From assembly GCA_034670405.1 (NCBI GenBank), contig JAXDDX010000311.1, positions 62,001-126,000 of the forward strand: a stretch of 64,000 nt of DNA. Direction: 5' to 3'. The notes below the pieces were generated by a model. The model had not been told where the DNA came from and searched no databases. It saw nothing but the letters and a program-made list of their open reading frames with translations. The translations under genes were made by a program, and so were the position numbers. This document shows, piece after piece, positions 1-46,116 of the stretch; position 1 is the first letter of the stretch; each line of letters starts with the position of its first letter. The stretch comes from Hoplostethus atlanticus. Taxonomy: Eukaryota > Chordata > Actinopteri > Trachichthyiformes > Trachichthyidae.

Positions 1-1379
1 GAACAATTATAATCATAGGTTTCACTCTCACCACTACTATCTCTCCATGTATTGTCTCTCCATAAATACAACTAAAATATGGGTCCCTGGGATTACATCT
101 GATCAAATGGGGGTCTGTGGCTCTAGTGTGTGTCTATTTGGGGATCCTTGACATGAAAACATGAAAATCATCTATTGGCCCCATGTAGCCAGACTCACTG
201 ACAGACTGATTCATACCTTAAGAACCACCACTTTAGAGGTCAGATATTTAGTTAATTGTGGTAAAATGCCTCATAGCGTGGAAGCAAGCCATGGTCAGAT
301 AGACATGTGGTGCCGTCCCACACAGGGACAAAAGGACATCATGGCCATGATCGTGACAATGTTGACAGCTTCTTCCATCACCAATTAGGTTGTAGCCTCT
401 GTTGACACCCAAGCTGATTGTATCCATTGTGTGAGCTGATGGACATCACTAGCACCCTACCCTCAGGGGATAAGGAGGGGTGTGTGTGCGTTCCTGTCAA
501 TACACACAGCATGTGTGTATCCGTATCTACACTTGTGAATGCAAATGTGTGTATGCATCTGTGGGCTGAAGTGTAACCAAGCGTATTGGAATTAATGAGG
601 GCTTCACCATCCTAATAGCTGACCTGCGTGTCAGAGGGCTTCTGTGTGTGTGCACTACCACCATAAGATCATGCCTAATGAATGAATGAAATCTTGGAAA
701 TCAATTGATTTGAGTTGACATCACCAGTCCACTTGGTTTGAATGATAACAGAGGTATTGAAACATTAGTTGTTTTAACCTGTGATAAGAATGTAGCTGCT
801 GTCAAATTTATTCCAGGTCTGTATTTTAACTTTTCAGGCACTAAAAGCAACAAATCTTCAAAATTTCAAAGTGAAACCCATACATTTTTAAAATAATAAT
901 AAATAATACAGTGGGTTTTGCATGGTTTCATTGGGTTAAGGGTCATGACTCCCTATAAAATAAAATAAAAAGATGCCGCCTAAACATGAAAAAAAAGAAG
1001 AAGAATCATAAATAATGATGAGCTGCAACCAGATTGCGGCAGGTGCTTCAGGATTAGATTAGGTTTTTGAAATTTTTTGGACTGACCGACAGACAGACAG
1101 ATGGAATAAAATGTCACGCTGTAAAACTTTATCTTTAGAATAGAAACAACAAAACCAAATCAGTCTCTGCATTTCAAAAAAAAAAAACACTACACGTGCA
1201 ATAGGGTGTAGTAAAATGTCCAGGACTGACAGAGGGACTGCAAAAACAAAAAAACTGGAGTTATGAGGGTACACTCCAATGCTGGCTTTCACTCCTGTCA
1301 GCTAACAACAAGAAGATTAAGCTACAGTGGTGCACATGATCACCAAAACATGGATGACTGAAAACCAACTCTTTATGAT
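1..1379. other. No gene recognised (left edge, probable AHRR intron)
   Basis: Non-coding sequence with short TG-rich microsatellite-like runs (481-660). No exon, RNA gene or clear transposon end was recognised. Confidence 0.5.
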
Positions 1380-2516
1380 GTTCTTGGGTGGTTTGGGAGG
1401 CAAATTTGTAAAGCAAGGATTGCCGGATTTCTCTACCAAGTTTGGTGTCAATGAGAATTATTTCATGTGAGATGTGGCCTTTTGAAATTTGAACTGTAAC
1501 TACAACATGTATGTTTGAAATGCCTTTGCTGACAATGCTGCCAAGTTTGATAGTGATTTTGTAAATGCAATTTAATCTACAAGATGTTACATGCTATTCA
1601 ATGATTTGTATGGGCAAGACCAATCACAATCAAACTTCATATTTTGACTAATTAGAGCATGTATACCACATTTCATGTAATTTAAATGCTTGGATTAAGC
1701 GATACATTTTGTTTTCTTTGTGGCACCCTCTTATGTTTTTTTTGAATGCCATAATGTGATAGGCCACACCAAATGTGACTAGGCTACGCCCACATGTGCC
1801 AATGTCAAACACATTTTTGACTGTGCGCCAAATTTTGTGAAATTACATCAATCACAATATGCATTATTGGCTTTTGTGGCACCCCCTAGCGGCTACGTTT
1901 CACATGCTTTTGCAGACATGGTTCAGTAGCTCTACTGAACTAATGTACCAAGTTTTATGATGATTGAAAAAAGGTTTGACGAGTTATAGCCATTTATGTA
2001 TTAGAAAAGTATTTGTAAAGTTCATTGGTTAATGGTGGCCATATTGTTTAATCAAATGGACCCGATTATAGATGATTTGTGTATTTAGGTCGCTTCTGCA
2101 TGAGTACCAACTTTCGTGTTAATTTGTCAACAACTGAAGCCTTAGAGAAAAAAACTTTTAAAAAAATGATAATTAGCAAAAGAAATCCAATATGGCGGAC
2201 CTGGTGGTACATTTTATGCACTTAGAGCAAACGCGAGAATAGGTACATTTCACATCAATCAGACTTTCGATGTGGGAGTTATGGCCTTTCAAAAATGCCA
2301 TTTTTATATCTTTAATTATTGCACCACCACCTGGTGGATTGGGCTCATATTCTTTTTTTAAGCCACCACCAACATCTATCATTTCGCAAATTTCATGTCT
2401 CTGTCATACACCATCTCACAGGAAATTACAAAAATTTGGGAAAACACAGTAATAATACAATAAACCAAAGTAAAAACAATAGGGTTTTAACACTGCAGGC
2501 TTTAACCCCTAAATAG
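1380..2516 (+). repeat. Old copy of a modular dispersed repeat family
   Basis: Diverged phrases shared with 28857-31199 are visible: CAAGTTTGGTG or CAAGTTTTATGATGATTG, GGCACCCCCTAGCGGC, a GCACCACCACCTGG-GGATTGGGCTCAT block, and the terminal phrase AAACAATAGGGTTTTAAC. No protein is encoded. The class is not known to me. Confidence 0.6.
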
Positions 2517-5500
2517 ATGGGAATATAGATGGCAAATAGAGATCTAAAACCACACAAAATGTCGTTTGTCAGGACAGTACAACAATATACTTCCATACTT
2601 TTCCAACCTTTTGTGCAATTTACAAACTTGTCAAGACCTGGGTCTTTGTGCATACATTTCCAGACCTGTGTAGGATCCCTATAAATAATGCTGCAATGGC
2701 AGCTCCAGGGTAATTGTTTTAGACAAGGCTTCAACAATAGTGTTGGACCAACAAAGACCTCAGTGGTGGATTTTGCACACAGGTGCATGCACACACACAC
2801 TGAATATGCTCATCTCTGCTCCTGTTGAGCATCATTCTGGGTGTCTGGGGGAGGGGGGGGGGGGGTCAGTCATGTCCAGCTTTTGTTATGGTGACAGCCC
2901 AATCTGTACAATTAGTAACCAGACACCAGACAACAACAGATACACACCAGGGGAGGCAGAATGAGAGAGCAAGGCAGAGTCTCAGTCAAATGAAAGGTAA
3001 ATGCTTGCTCTGCTTGATTACAATTAAATCTGGCCAGGATTGTCTCTCCTGTCTCTTCACTAGTCTTTCTCATTATTCCTAATGACAAAGATAAATAAAA
3101 CAATGGCTCAGGCAGCAGAATACCATCTATGTGCATCATTTTAACATCAATAACTCATTACACATTAGTATAATTACTGTAAACAAACAAGACCATCACT
3201 GAGACAATTGGAAGCCTCTACCATCCTCTACACTGCATTTTACTTTGTGTGACGTCAGGTCGCATGTGGAGGGAAATCTGCTGGATTGTTTTAAATCACA
3301 AAACAGGAAGAGGGCGCTGTTCTTCCAGCGAGTTTCTGGCAAAAGCAGATGGGGGATGGAGGCCATTTCGAAAAAATCACTTCCAATGTGACAACCCTCT
3401 AATGCCAGAGACACCAAGGGAGCGGCAGGGGGGACAGGAAGCCGTTTATGGGAAATGTGGTCTTAATTTGGTGAAACGCTAGCACTAACAATACCACTGG
3501 TGTCTGGTGTGAGATAGAGGCTACCAATCCTCTCCACACCAATCCTCTTCTTTACAGCAATTATACCAAGGCATCACTATTACTTTGACAATGATATATT
3601 GATGGTTTCAAAATGATACACAATGCACCTTTAAAGGAATATGCTTACCATTTAGCAGCTCTCTGACCAGCTTTGAGTTGTATGATGGGGAGATTGGTAG
3701 TTTCCACTATATATTTAGTGTGCTATACTGCATGTTAACTCTTTTGCACACTATGTTCAATCAACAATACCAGCTAGCTTTGCACCATCTCAAAAGCACA
3801 GCAGTGAAATTACAACTGAACACACTTAATGACTGTTGATTCAATATTTTATTTTCCTAGAAAATTCCTTTAAGGAAAAAAGTGCATGTCAAATAGGGCT
3901 GAATAATTTATTAATTTCATAGCAATATGTGCATGTGAAAGAACGCTGCAATAAATAGGACATATTTCTTTAACCAATACAGCGCCTGTTTCATGTGCTC
4001 AGCATGTACTGATATGATGCGAGTCATGTCAAGGAGTGGTGGCCACACACCACAAACCTGTATCAACACAGAGGGCAATATAATATATATGGCCAAAAAC
4101 GTAACTGAAAGTCATGATACCACCGCCCATTTGCAACTTGTTAGACAAACCTCTATTTCCCAAGCTTTTGAATGAAGGTCTCACAAAGGCACCGTGAGAT
4201 TACAGACGCATTAACACAATACTTAGCTAAAGACATGGCCTATCAGAAAGCATGCCAATTAACACAGTGTGCAAAGATGCACACTTCAGCCAAGTCTCCG
4301 TCCCAGAACTGAACATGACATGCAGGAAGACAGTTGAGATGGAGTTAAAATGTGTGGAGCATTATGCTTCAACCACAGGTTAATAGCCTTCCCTAAGCCT
4401 CACTGTCCATGTCAGACGAGACTTTTAAGAGTCACTGTTTGCAAATGAAAATGTTTTAAATCAAACAAACAAATAACGAACTTCAGCTTGACTTAAAAAA
4501 AAATATTGCTAATCATAATCAATATCTTATTTGTCCTACTGTCCCTGTGAATCCCTAATCCTATGTTCAGATAAAACGCAAAAAGAAAATGGAGTGGAGA
4601 GTTGGAGTGAATGCATGTAAAGTCAATGGAAAAAGACAAACGGTGAGATGGACACAACTTGAGGGAGAAATGAAAGCTGGTCAGCTTCAAGTAGGACTCT
4701 ATCTACAGACGCGTGCATTGGGTGTTTAGCACCAATAACACTGACCAAAAAGTTTAGAAAAGCTAGATTTGCCATAGACGACACTGGTGCTGCTGCTGTC
4801 AAGCCTGGAGTAAAATAATTAAAATACAGTATAATAGAATAAAAATATAATGCTGAAGCAGAGTTTCAACTAATCTACATCACATCATGAAAGATGTTAA
4901 CCAAGACCACTAATCATAATGGGACTGTAGAAAGATGTGCCTATTTGTGCATGATCCTGAGGTCCTGAAGTAATTTCTGGCTTGTAGAAATCAGAGTTAA
5001 TTACAAGACAGCCTCCACAGCAGACCTTTGCCTTCAAGGCCATTTAAAGGCACATGGGATTGCACTGATCATCTCTGTCTGCTGATATAAATCAGCAAGG
5101 TTGACACCATATTTGACATGTTGAGAATTCAGGTCAAAAATCTCCTATCCAAACAGCGACAAAGATCATCAGTTAACTCAGTGGATCACCTTGACCCTCA
5201 ATCTGTTTTATTATCAAACCTTCCACCTTCCAAGCTACTGTAAAATGACAAGAGGAAAAAAATCTCAGAAGGCCATCAAGAAGATGGATTTGACTACTGG
5301 GTTCAGCCTGTGTGCTGTGGAGCCGGGAGAGGGCCTGGGTATGTAACGTATGTATATCCATCACATGTTCTCTGAGTTATCAAGGCTGTCTTTGACTAGA
5401 TCATAGACAGAGGTCAGCTCACATGTAGAGAAAATATCAAGGGTCCTCTAGGATTTTTTACACTTTTATTTTGATATGAAGCAATGATATAAGTGTGTCA

Positions 5501-7238
5501 TCTACACAGAAACTAAGTTGTGTTTGAAGAAAATATAGATTTGTACCATCTCTGCAAACACAGAGATAAACCCACAAATCCCCCTTGGGTGGTTAGCTAT
5601 GGGATTGGAGGAACCTTTGGAGAGTATTGGCATACAATTCTGCCAAAAATAACAAAGATTACATTGCCATAATTGTCATATTTGTCATAAATTGTAATAA
5701 ATACAGCAGACAGAAAATTCAGTTGTATGATGTTTGCCAGCTGAACATGAAAATGATTCAAAGAAGCTCCATTTCATATAAAAACCTATTTTCTTAAAAA
5801 CCTCTTTGGATTTCCATACATTGACCTTAGATGCTATGTGTATTGCAGTATTTAAAGCTACACAAGGCAAACAATGTATGCAACAGTATGCAAAGAGAAG
5901 AGTGTCCCATTCCCAGTAATTGAGATGCCTTAGATTCACCTTATTTGCCCAAATTCAATTATGTAGTCGTTATGGACATTGGTGGGAAATATTCTCAAAA
6001 ATCTTGAATGGAGAGTTCCAGAGGAGGATTATAGTGCAATATATTAGTACTGCGCCGCCATGAAGTCAGCGGCACAAGGACTAATACTAAATAATAAGAT
6101 AGAATCCCGGGGGGAAATTCTGGGGTTGCAGCAGCATAACAGTATCACAAGAATGTACAAAATACAAAGGCACCCCCACCCCCCAACCTCTGGTCTATAT
6201 ATCCCTGCCTCTGCTGAATTATTTTTATCCCCCCCCACCCTTTGTGATTAATGCTACTTCACCAATAGACAAAATACCTAAAATAAAAAATATATATTTT
6301 TAAAAAAATATTTAAAAATATACCTAAGTAAAGCGCTGCAATGCAAGAATAGTCTATAGTGCAAACAACAATAACATCAGAAATGGACTTTCACTATCAG
6401 CGCTCACGCTCGTGTGACAATAGAGATGACACCGCGTCTAGGCTACGAGATGATCCTGGTTCCAATGGCCTTGATCCATGCACGGCTGACAAGTAGGCAT
6501 ATACTGTAGCCTATTTATTTTTATGTTGACTGCACGTTGTGCTATTGCATTTTGTGATTATTTTCTATATTGAAGTTTATAAATAAGTGTTTTGGCACGC
6601 CTGGCCGAGTGGTGCTATCTATGGTACCGAAAGGGGGATTTAATTCTGGCATGTTAAATTAGAATTTAACCTTTTGTTTTGTTGTGTATGATCGCATCCC
6701 CTATATGTCCGCATGAGGAAAGGACAAGGCATGAGAGTGAAAATATTGCGCTACTTGATGAATTAAATTTTTAAAAATGGATTAAAATATTCCTGCAAAT
6801 GCAGTGGTTAAGTTCAAGTTCCGAAATTGTTTTATTAAAGTTCATAATTATTCTATAAATGTTACTTTAACAGCTGCAAGAAATAGCCTAACAGGCATCA
6901 TAGTCTATATAGGCCCACTGTGGTTCGTGATTTATTTTCCTGAAAAAAAAAGGTTTCAGAAACATCCCCCCCTCTGAATTTTTCACAAATCGCACCCTGA
7001 GCGGATGGATGGCATGTTTACATATATACAAATAGGAAAGAGCGAATGAATGGATGGAACATATATACAGAGTTAAAGAATGGTAATGGTGAATGACTAT
7101 GAAAGGGAATGAGAGTGGCTAAAGTGTCTAAGGGCAATGAATGCAGGGCAATGAATATGTGTGAAAGGGAATGAATAAAGTGCAGGGCAGTGAATGAATG
7201 TGAATGTGATAAATGGTGAGGTCCTCAGATGTGTTGTC
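2517..7238. other. Non-coding stretch with minor dispersed repeats
   Basis: No exon recognised. Two short dispersed repeats occur: 5215-5300 (similar to 8985-9065) and about 5890-6030 (similar to 45650-45800). A GAATGAATG-type degenerate tandem tract runs about 7035-7205. Confidence 0.5.
5215..5300. repeat. Dispersed repeat (pair with 8985-9065)
   Basis: Shares an ordered series of phrases with 8985-9065: AAAATGACA-AGA, AAAAA, AGAAGG, CA-CA, AGATG-ATTTGACTACTG. Class unknown. Confidence 0.5.
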
Positions 7239-7239
7239 C

Positions 7240-7985
7240 TCAGTTGAGCTGTAGGGGGGGAGGGGAGGCGTTAAAAAAGTCTGATGGCAGCCGTCAGGAA
7301 AGACTTCCTGTAGCGCTCTCTATTACACTGTGGTGGGATCAGTCTATGGCTGAATAAGCTCAGTTGCTTCTTCATAACCATGGCATGGAGGGGGTGGGAG
7401 ACATTATCCATAATGGCCAGCAGTTTGGCCAGCATCTTTCTCTCTGCCACCGCCCTTCTTGTACAAGGCCTTGGTGTTGCCAGCCCATTACAGTTTGTTG
7501 TCAAGGTGAACTCCCAGGTACTTGTAGGACCCGACCATCTCCACATCCGTCCCCTGGATGGAGTAGGCCCTTTGCAGCAGGTAGATGATTACATCATCCA
7601 CTCTGATGTGGGGCTGGTAGGCAAACTACAGGGGGTCCGTTGATGTACTCACCAGGGGTCTAAGGTGAGCGAGGACTAGCCTTTCCATGGTCTTCATAAT
7701 GTGGGATGTTAGTGCTACTGGTCTGTAGTCATGGAGGACTGTGGGCGCCCCTTCTTGGGCACCGGGATCAGGCAGGATGTCTTCCAGGCTGAACAGATGC
7801 TGGAGTATTCCACACAGTTGGTCAGCACAGACCCTGAGCGCCCTTGGGCTGATGTTGTCAGGGCCTGCCGCTTTGCCCTGGTGGAGTCTCTTCAGCTCTC
7901 TCTTCACCTCTTCACTCTTAACCCTATTTATCCAGAGAAAGTCCACAGAGTTCCATGTCCAGCAATATTCATACAGTTTCAAACT
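7240..7985 (-). mobile_element. LINE fragment (L2/CR1/Rex-like), internally deleted
   Basis: Minus-strand reverse-transcriptase phrases LKRLHQGKAAGPDNISPRAL and DYRPVALTSHIMKTMERLVL are followed, after loss of the catalytic core, by the typical C-terminus DNVSHPLHAMV and RLIPPQCNRERYRKSFL. Inactive: the YADD region is absent. Confidence 0.85.
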
Positions 7986-8185
7986 TGGGAGCTGACGAGT
8001 GCAACTACAGTCTTCTACTGTTGGCTACTGGGCAGTTCCACTGGAGCAGTTGGGGGCTCAAAGGCACCTTGACCATAGTCGCTGAGGGAGGGAAGAGTGT
8101 TACTCACTTTCCCCCACCCAAATTTTCCCAGCTGGTTGCAGGATTTGAAGCCCACTTCGTTAACCTCTAGGCTTCTGCCACACCA

Positions 8186-8211
8186 CACACACACACACAC
8201 ACACACACACA
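8186..8211. repeat. (CA)n microsatellite
   Basis: About 26 bp of near-perfect CA dinucleotides; apparent reading frames here are repeat translations. Confidence 0.9.
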
Positions 8212-8649
8212 GCACCCACCAACCAAAATCCAACACACAGAAACAGATGTTCTTGACACATAGGAGACACAGAAACCTTTCCCTCATTCGTAGAAAGTCT
8301 TGACCCATCAGAAGAAGAGAAACACACTAGTAACCTCCAAACCCCAAAACACAACTCTTCTTCTCGTCCTTCTGTCCTCTAGTGTTTCAGTACCACTGTC
8401 AATGCCATTGCAAAAGATTTAATTCAATATTTATTTATTTTTAACTAGAGGACAGTGGACAGCAGCAGTTGGATTCAAACAGCTGGAATCTTTCAAACAG
8501 TGTCAAACAGTTCACCTAAACTGGTCAACAAACTGGTGCCATGCAGGAGCATAAATATGGTGGTAGTGTTAAATTTCTAAATTAAATATTAGTATCAAAG
8601 TCATAATTCGGCAAGTGTGACAATGCTACGGTCCTCCTTCCCTGCCTAC

Positions 8650-14535
<5,886 letters not shown>

Positions 14536-14672
14536 TCACAGTAGCTGCAACAGATCATGATATATTTTACTAAGTTTCACTTGCACTTGTTATAGGCCTA
14601 AGACACACAAACACACACAGCATGTGTCATGTTTTTCCAAATTACTATAGAAACAGTCCAGCACATTTTGCT

Positions 14673-14692
14673 CAGCCCCCCCCCCCCCCCCC
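14673..14692. repeat. poly(C) tract
   Basis: About 20 C in a row within the AHRR 5' intron, next to an hAT-like end (GAGAACCACTGG, 14729-14740). Confidence 0.8.
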
Positions 14693-14771
14693 CCAAGAAC
14701 CCCTGGGGTTCCTTCAATCCCAATTTGAGAACCACTGGACTAAAAAAACATGGAAATGAAACGCAGCTTAC

Positions 14772-14868
14772 CAAACACTGCAGTGGCCAGTTATTGAAGA
14801 GCCTCTAGCCCAGTGCAGTCGGTGATGCTGAGGCTGGTCTGTAGTCCAATACTAAAGTGTTGTGTAGG
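14772..14868 (-). other. Candidate AHRR noncoding first exon
   Basis: Between a minus-strand TATA box and a GTAAGC donor (cleavage after 14772) lies about 100 nt with no ATG in a good context. It holds an 18-nt motif, CAGACCAGCCTCAGCATC, found here and again about 50 nt upstream next to the TATA box. The 5' boundary is estimated as about 25-30 nt from the TATA box. Position and strand fit a 5' UTR exon of AHRR; the assignment is inference. Confidence 0.5.
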
Positions 14869-14892
14869 TGATGATGCTGAGGCTGGTCTGGT

Positions 14893-14901
14893 CTTTTTAT
14901 A
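14893..14901 (-). promoter_or_regulatory. TATA box (TATAAAAAG), candidate AHRR promoter
   Basis: A TATAAAAAG preceded by GGGG reads on the minus strand upstream of a donor-terminated exon and the AHRR coding exon. I saw no exact GCGTG dioxin-response core in the proximal 400 bp. Confidence 0.5.
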
Positions 14902-15271
14902 CCCCAGAAGGGCAAAAAAGCTCGTGCTCCAGGTGGCCGCTTGGTCTGGTTGGTCTCCTGTGACTGGTTGGTTTGGTTGACCCCTCTCACTTCTGAACAC
15001 CAAAGGGACCAGGACTTCTTCAGCACCCAGTAGGACTTAGAGAAACTGCAGTATTACATCCAACTGTCAGGATAGTACTGCAGCGCACTGACTAGCTAGT
15101 GGTACAGACTACTACACTAGTCTGAGTAGACGTTTGAGTTAACGGGAAGGAGGAGATTTGCTCGTCGTCGGCTTGCCTTCGTGGAAAAGGAGACCTATGG
15201 ATTCCTACTGTTAGTGGTTATTTATACCATATTTATCATGCTACAGGTGTTACTTTCCGTCTTAACTCGTG

Positions 15272-15280
15272 TATATAAAG
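15272..15280 (+). promoter_or_regulatory. Plus-strand TATA box (TATATAAAG)
   Basis: TATATAAAG reads toward the right, opposite to AHRR and 0.37 kb from its TATA box. It is followed 113 nt later by a strong GTGAGT donor. Confidence 0.4.
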
Positions 15281-15304
15281 CTTTCTGACAGAAGGAGTGA
15301 GCTC

Positions 15305-15393
15305 GTGCTTTCCTTCTACGACTGTTACATTTTTCACTGTTTACTGTAGAGCAGAACGGACGGCTACTTTCTACGCTTTTGTTTGTTGACGGG
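15305..15393 (+). other. Candidate first exon of a divergent transcript
   Basis: About 90 nt downstream of a plus-strand TATA box ending GACGGG before GTGAGT. It has no ATG, and no coding exon on the plus strand was recognised downstream before MCM6, so if transcribed it may be noncoding. The start is estimated from TATA spacing. Confidence 0.3.
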
Positions 15394-16596
15394 GTGAGTG
15401 TAATAAAATATCGCTGGTAGTTATGTTGTTTCGGATAAGGTTATGTTTTTTTTGTTTAGGGTAAGAGTTGATTCAACGTTTAAGGAGTCTAGAAAGTTCT
15501 GTATGACGAAATAAAAAAAATTGACAACGAAATTTGCGTAGTCCTTCATTTCACTGGTTTTACAAAGAAAATGTAACACAAACCCAGCTCGCAAAGAATT
15601 AAATTTACTCATAACACAGTTCAAAGGACCAACTAGGCTAGAACACCGGTTATATTGTCGTTCAAATTTGGTCTCGGAATAGCTATACTGTACCAGGTTC
15701 TGTAGATTTGTGTCTAAAAACATTAATTCAAGAGTTGAAACAGAACTTAAGCTTTTATACTATATCATGAATTTATGCTTTTCTATGCTTCATGTCACCT
15801 CATCAGTTTGATACTACAAATTTAGGTGATTTAGGAGAAAGGAGGTACAAATCTATTGATTAAATTACCCTCGGCTAGATCCCTGGTAAAAGCCATTGAA
15901 TACAATAAGCCATACGTTTCAAGACTGGAAAACACAAATCTCCGAATGATTTTACCAATTATCACTCGAAGGCAATAAACTTCGGACATAGACGTAGAAA
16001 GTGTTAATCAAGTCAGTCATTCAAGAGATCAAACATTAATCCCACTAACTGGATATTAAACGAAGCTATCATTGATGTGTATTTAAGCCACAATGCTGTT
16101 TGAGATATTGGCTATGTTGCCATCAGTTCCATTTTTCCAGACCTACTGACATGTAGTAATAGTATTAATAATATCTCCCATTGCTACAGTGGAAGTGTAA
16201 GCGCGCCCTCTACTGGTCACTACACCACACTGTTGCCAGAGATGTGTAGAAATTTACATCAACTTGCAAAATAGTTAGCCTTTTTGATTTGAAAAGTCGG
16301 AGTAAAATTCAGTGTATACATCACAGTAGTAGAAAACTGTTGTAACCTAAATACTAAAAAGGAAAATGCATAAATTAACGGTTCTCTGAAAATACAATTG
16401 ATTTGTTTGTATGGGTTTGGTTGGATGTCACTTTACCCACCTTTTGATTTACCCACTACATCACTTACTGCAATCAATTAACCAAAACGAGATATCTGAC
16501 AAGCCTGTCAACAGGACTTTTGGGTCATGGGCCTTGAGACCAGTCTAAAGGACTATTGCCACAATTGTAACACCACACAGTTGCTGAAAATGATTA
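15394..16596. other. Gap between AHRR 5' end and MCM6 3' end
   Basis: AT-rich non-coding sequence. No exon or transposon end was recognised apart from a short GCGCGCCCTCTACTGGTCA phrase near 16200. Confidence 0.5.
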
Positions 16597-16602
16597 TTTA
16601 TT
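16597..16602 (-). terminator. MCM6 polyadenylation signal AATAAA
   Basis: A canonical AATAAA lies 277 nt downstream of the MCM6 stop on the minus strand, giving a 3' UTR of about 0.3 kb. It is the first such hexamer I saw downstream of the stop; actual cleavage is not shown. Confidence 0.6.
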
Positions 16603-16878
16603 CAAGTAATTGGTCCTTCTGATTTTGACTCTGCATTTTTCATGTCCTTTCATTCCTTACAGTTATGCCTTTACAGTCAAAAATCAATTTACAAATGTAT
16701 GCAAATTATTGCATTCACGACAAACTGCAATAGAACAAGTCAAGGCTGACACTGAACTGAGACAAATCCAGATTAAGGGGCCAGCAAAGGACAAATGTAT
16801 ATACAATCAATTATTAGGACTGACCACAAACAAAGCTAAAGAGAATCATGACTTGCATCAAAACAAACCAACAGACAC

Positions 16879-44551
<27,673 letters not shown>

Positions 44552-44639
44552 GGAAGCGGCGGTGGCTCGAGCTGGTTCTACCGGTCTGCTGGCCAGGTGA
44601 TGAGCACAGGTGAACAGTGCCCTCTAATGGACTTGGAGC

Positions 44640-46116
44640 TCCGCCCACTGCCTTTTGTCATGTATGAGACTTCATTGATTACATCCATGATATATTAAAT
44701 CTGTAGACTTTTTGCTGCCTACTTTAGACCCACCGATGTTAGTCTCAGGCACGGTGGACTCCTTCACATTATTATCAAATCAGCACAGTGCTTTTCAATC
44801 GTATCATGGAGGCCCAAGAGTCTGCAGATTTTCATTCTAACCAGACACTAGCTACAACAGCTCTTTCGATTGATTAACACACCTTCCACCACAGAGGAAC
44901 TAATCAGTGAAACCAAGTGCTGTAGTGTTTGTTTGACTCTTGCACATGGCTGAGAACCACCTTACCTACTGGTAAGGTAGATGCACCCAGTGCCAGGCAC
45001 TGAGCCAAAAAGTGCTCCAGTGGGTGCTGTACAGATGGCAACCCTGCGTTTTGACCTCTGAAGAAATTCATGTTTTTAGGGGGCTCCTTACATGTATCTA
45101 GGAGGGATATGGGAAAGGATAAACTCCAGTTACCAGGTATGAACTGATCAATAATGTAATCTCATGAACATTTAGTAGAGGTAAACCCAGTTTTTTATTT
45201 GCAGGAATAGAGTTTACCCATCTTTTAAGGCTGACATAAACCATATACATCATAGTGAGTACAATAAAACTTATGTTAGTTATATTTTCTCTAAAAATAC
45301 CCTATGTGTTTTATGATTATGAATAATGGCCAGTGTAAGACATTTTAATACTTTATAAGGACACCCAGATATGCTATACCAGCTCAGAACATTCATTCAA
45401 ATATCAGTAAACTTAATGCAATCTTAATAGACAAGGATGGTCTGCTGTGCTTTCCGTTATGGATTGAGATCAACGCATTACTTTATTTTATATTCCCACT
45501 GTACATATTGTTTAATAATGAGACATTGGAAGGAATCTAACCAATGATGCCTGGTCAGCGCCATCCACTGTAGGATGGTTTATTTCCTGCAGATGTATTT
45601 ACTAAATAATTTCCTTCACATCCCCTTTTTTTTAATGTTAAAATCCAGCCATCCCATCAGCCTGAATCAGGAAGTGGGGCTGCAACAGAGAAAAGTATCC
45701 CATTCCCACTAAATGAGATGCTGCAGATTCAGCCCCAAATAAATTCTGGTGTCGATATGGTCATCGGTGGAAAATCCTTTCCACACAGGAAGCGACAAAT
45801 CCAAACTGAAGAGCGAAATCCAAAAATGGCTCCTAAACAACAGCAAGCTACCTCTGTTTACTGACGTCACTGCGTAAGACTACTGGGGATTGAAGGGCAG
45901 AGTTTTCAAACTGTTACCTCTCACTGCCATTTGGGGCCACCAATGTGTTACATTCGGGAACATTACATGGCTGGTAGCTTTCAAAACTTATCTCTCTAAA
46001 ATAATTTGTGCCCCCATTTTATTCCTCTTGCAACCCAAACTGGATTCAAACTTTTCCTGAACCACATTTCTTGTGCTGCTCAGTAGGCTAATGGCCATAT
46101 AAAACCTGAAATTCCA
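44640..46116. other. Intergenic region upstream of MCM6
   Basis: No gene recognised. It contains an hAT-like MITE fragment (44798-44960, reverse of 19500-19605) and a dispersed repeat at 45650-45800. Confidence 0.5.

Noticed and set aside
8015..8354. Overlapping frames on both strands near 8.2 kb
   Set aside because: They run through a (CA)n microsatellite and match no protein family.
15421..15723. A 100-codon minus-strand frame upstream of AHRR
   Set aside because: Low-complexity composition, no recognisable domain, no splice context.
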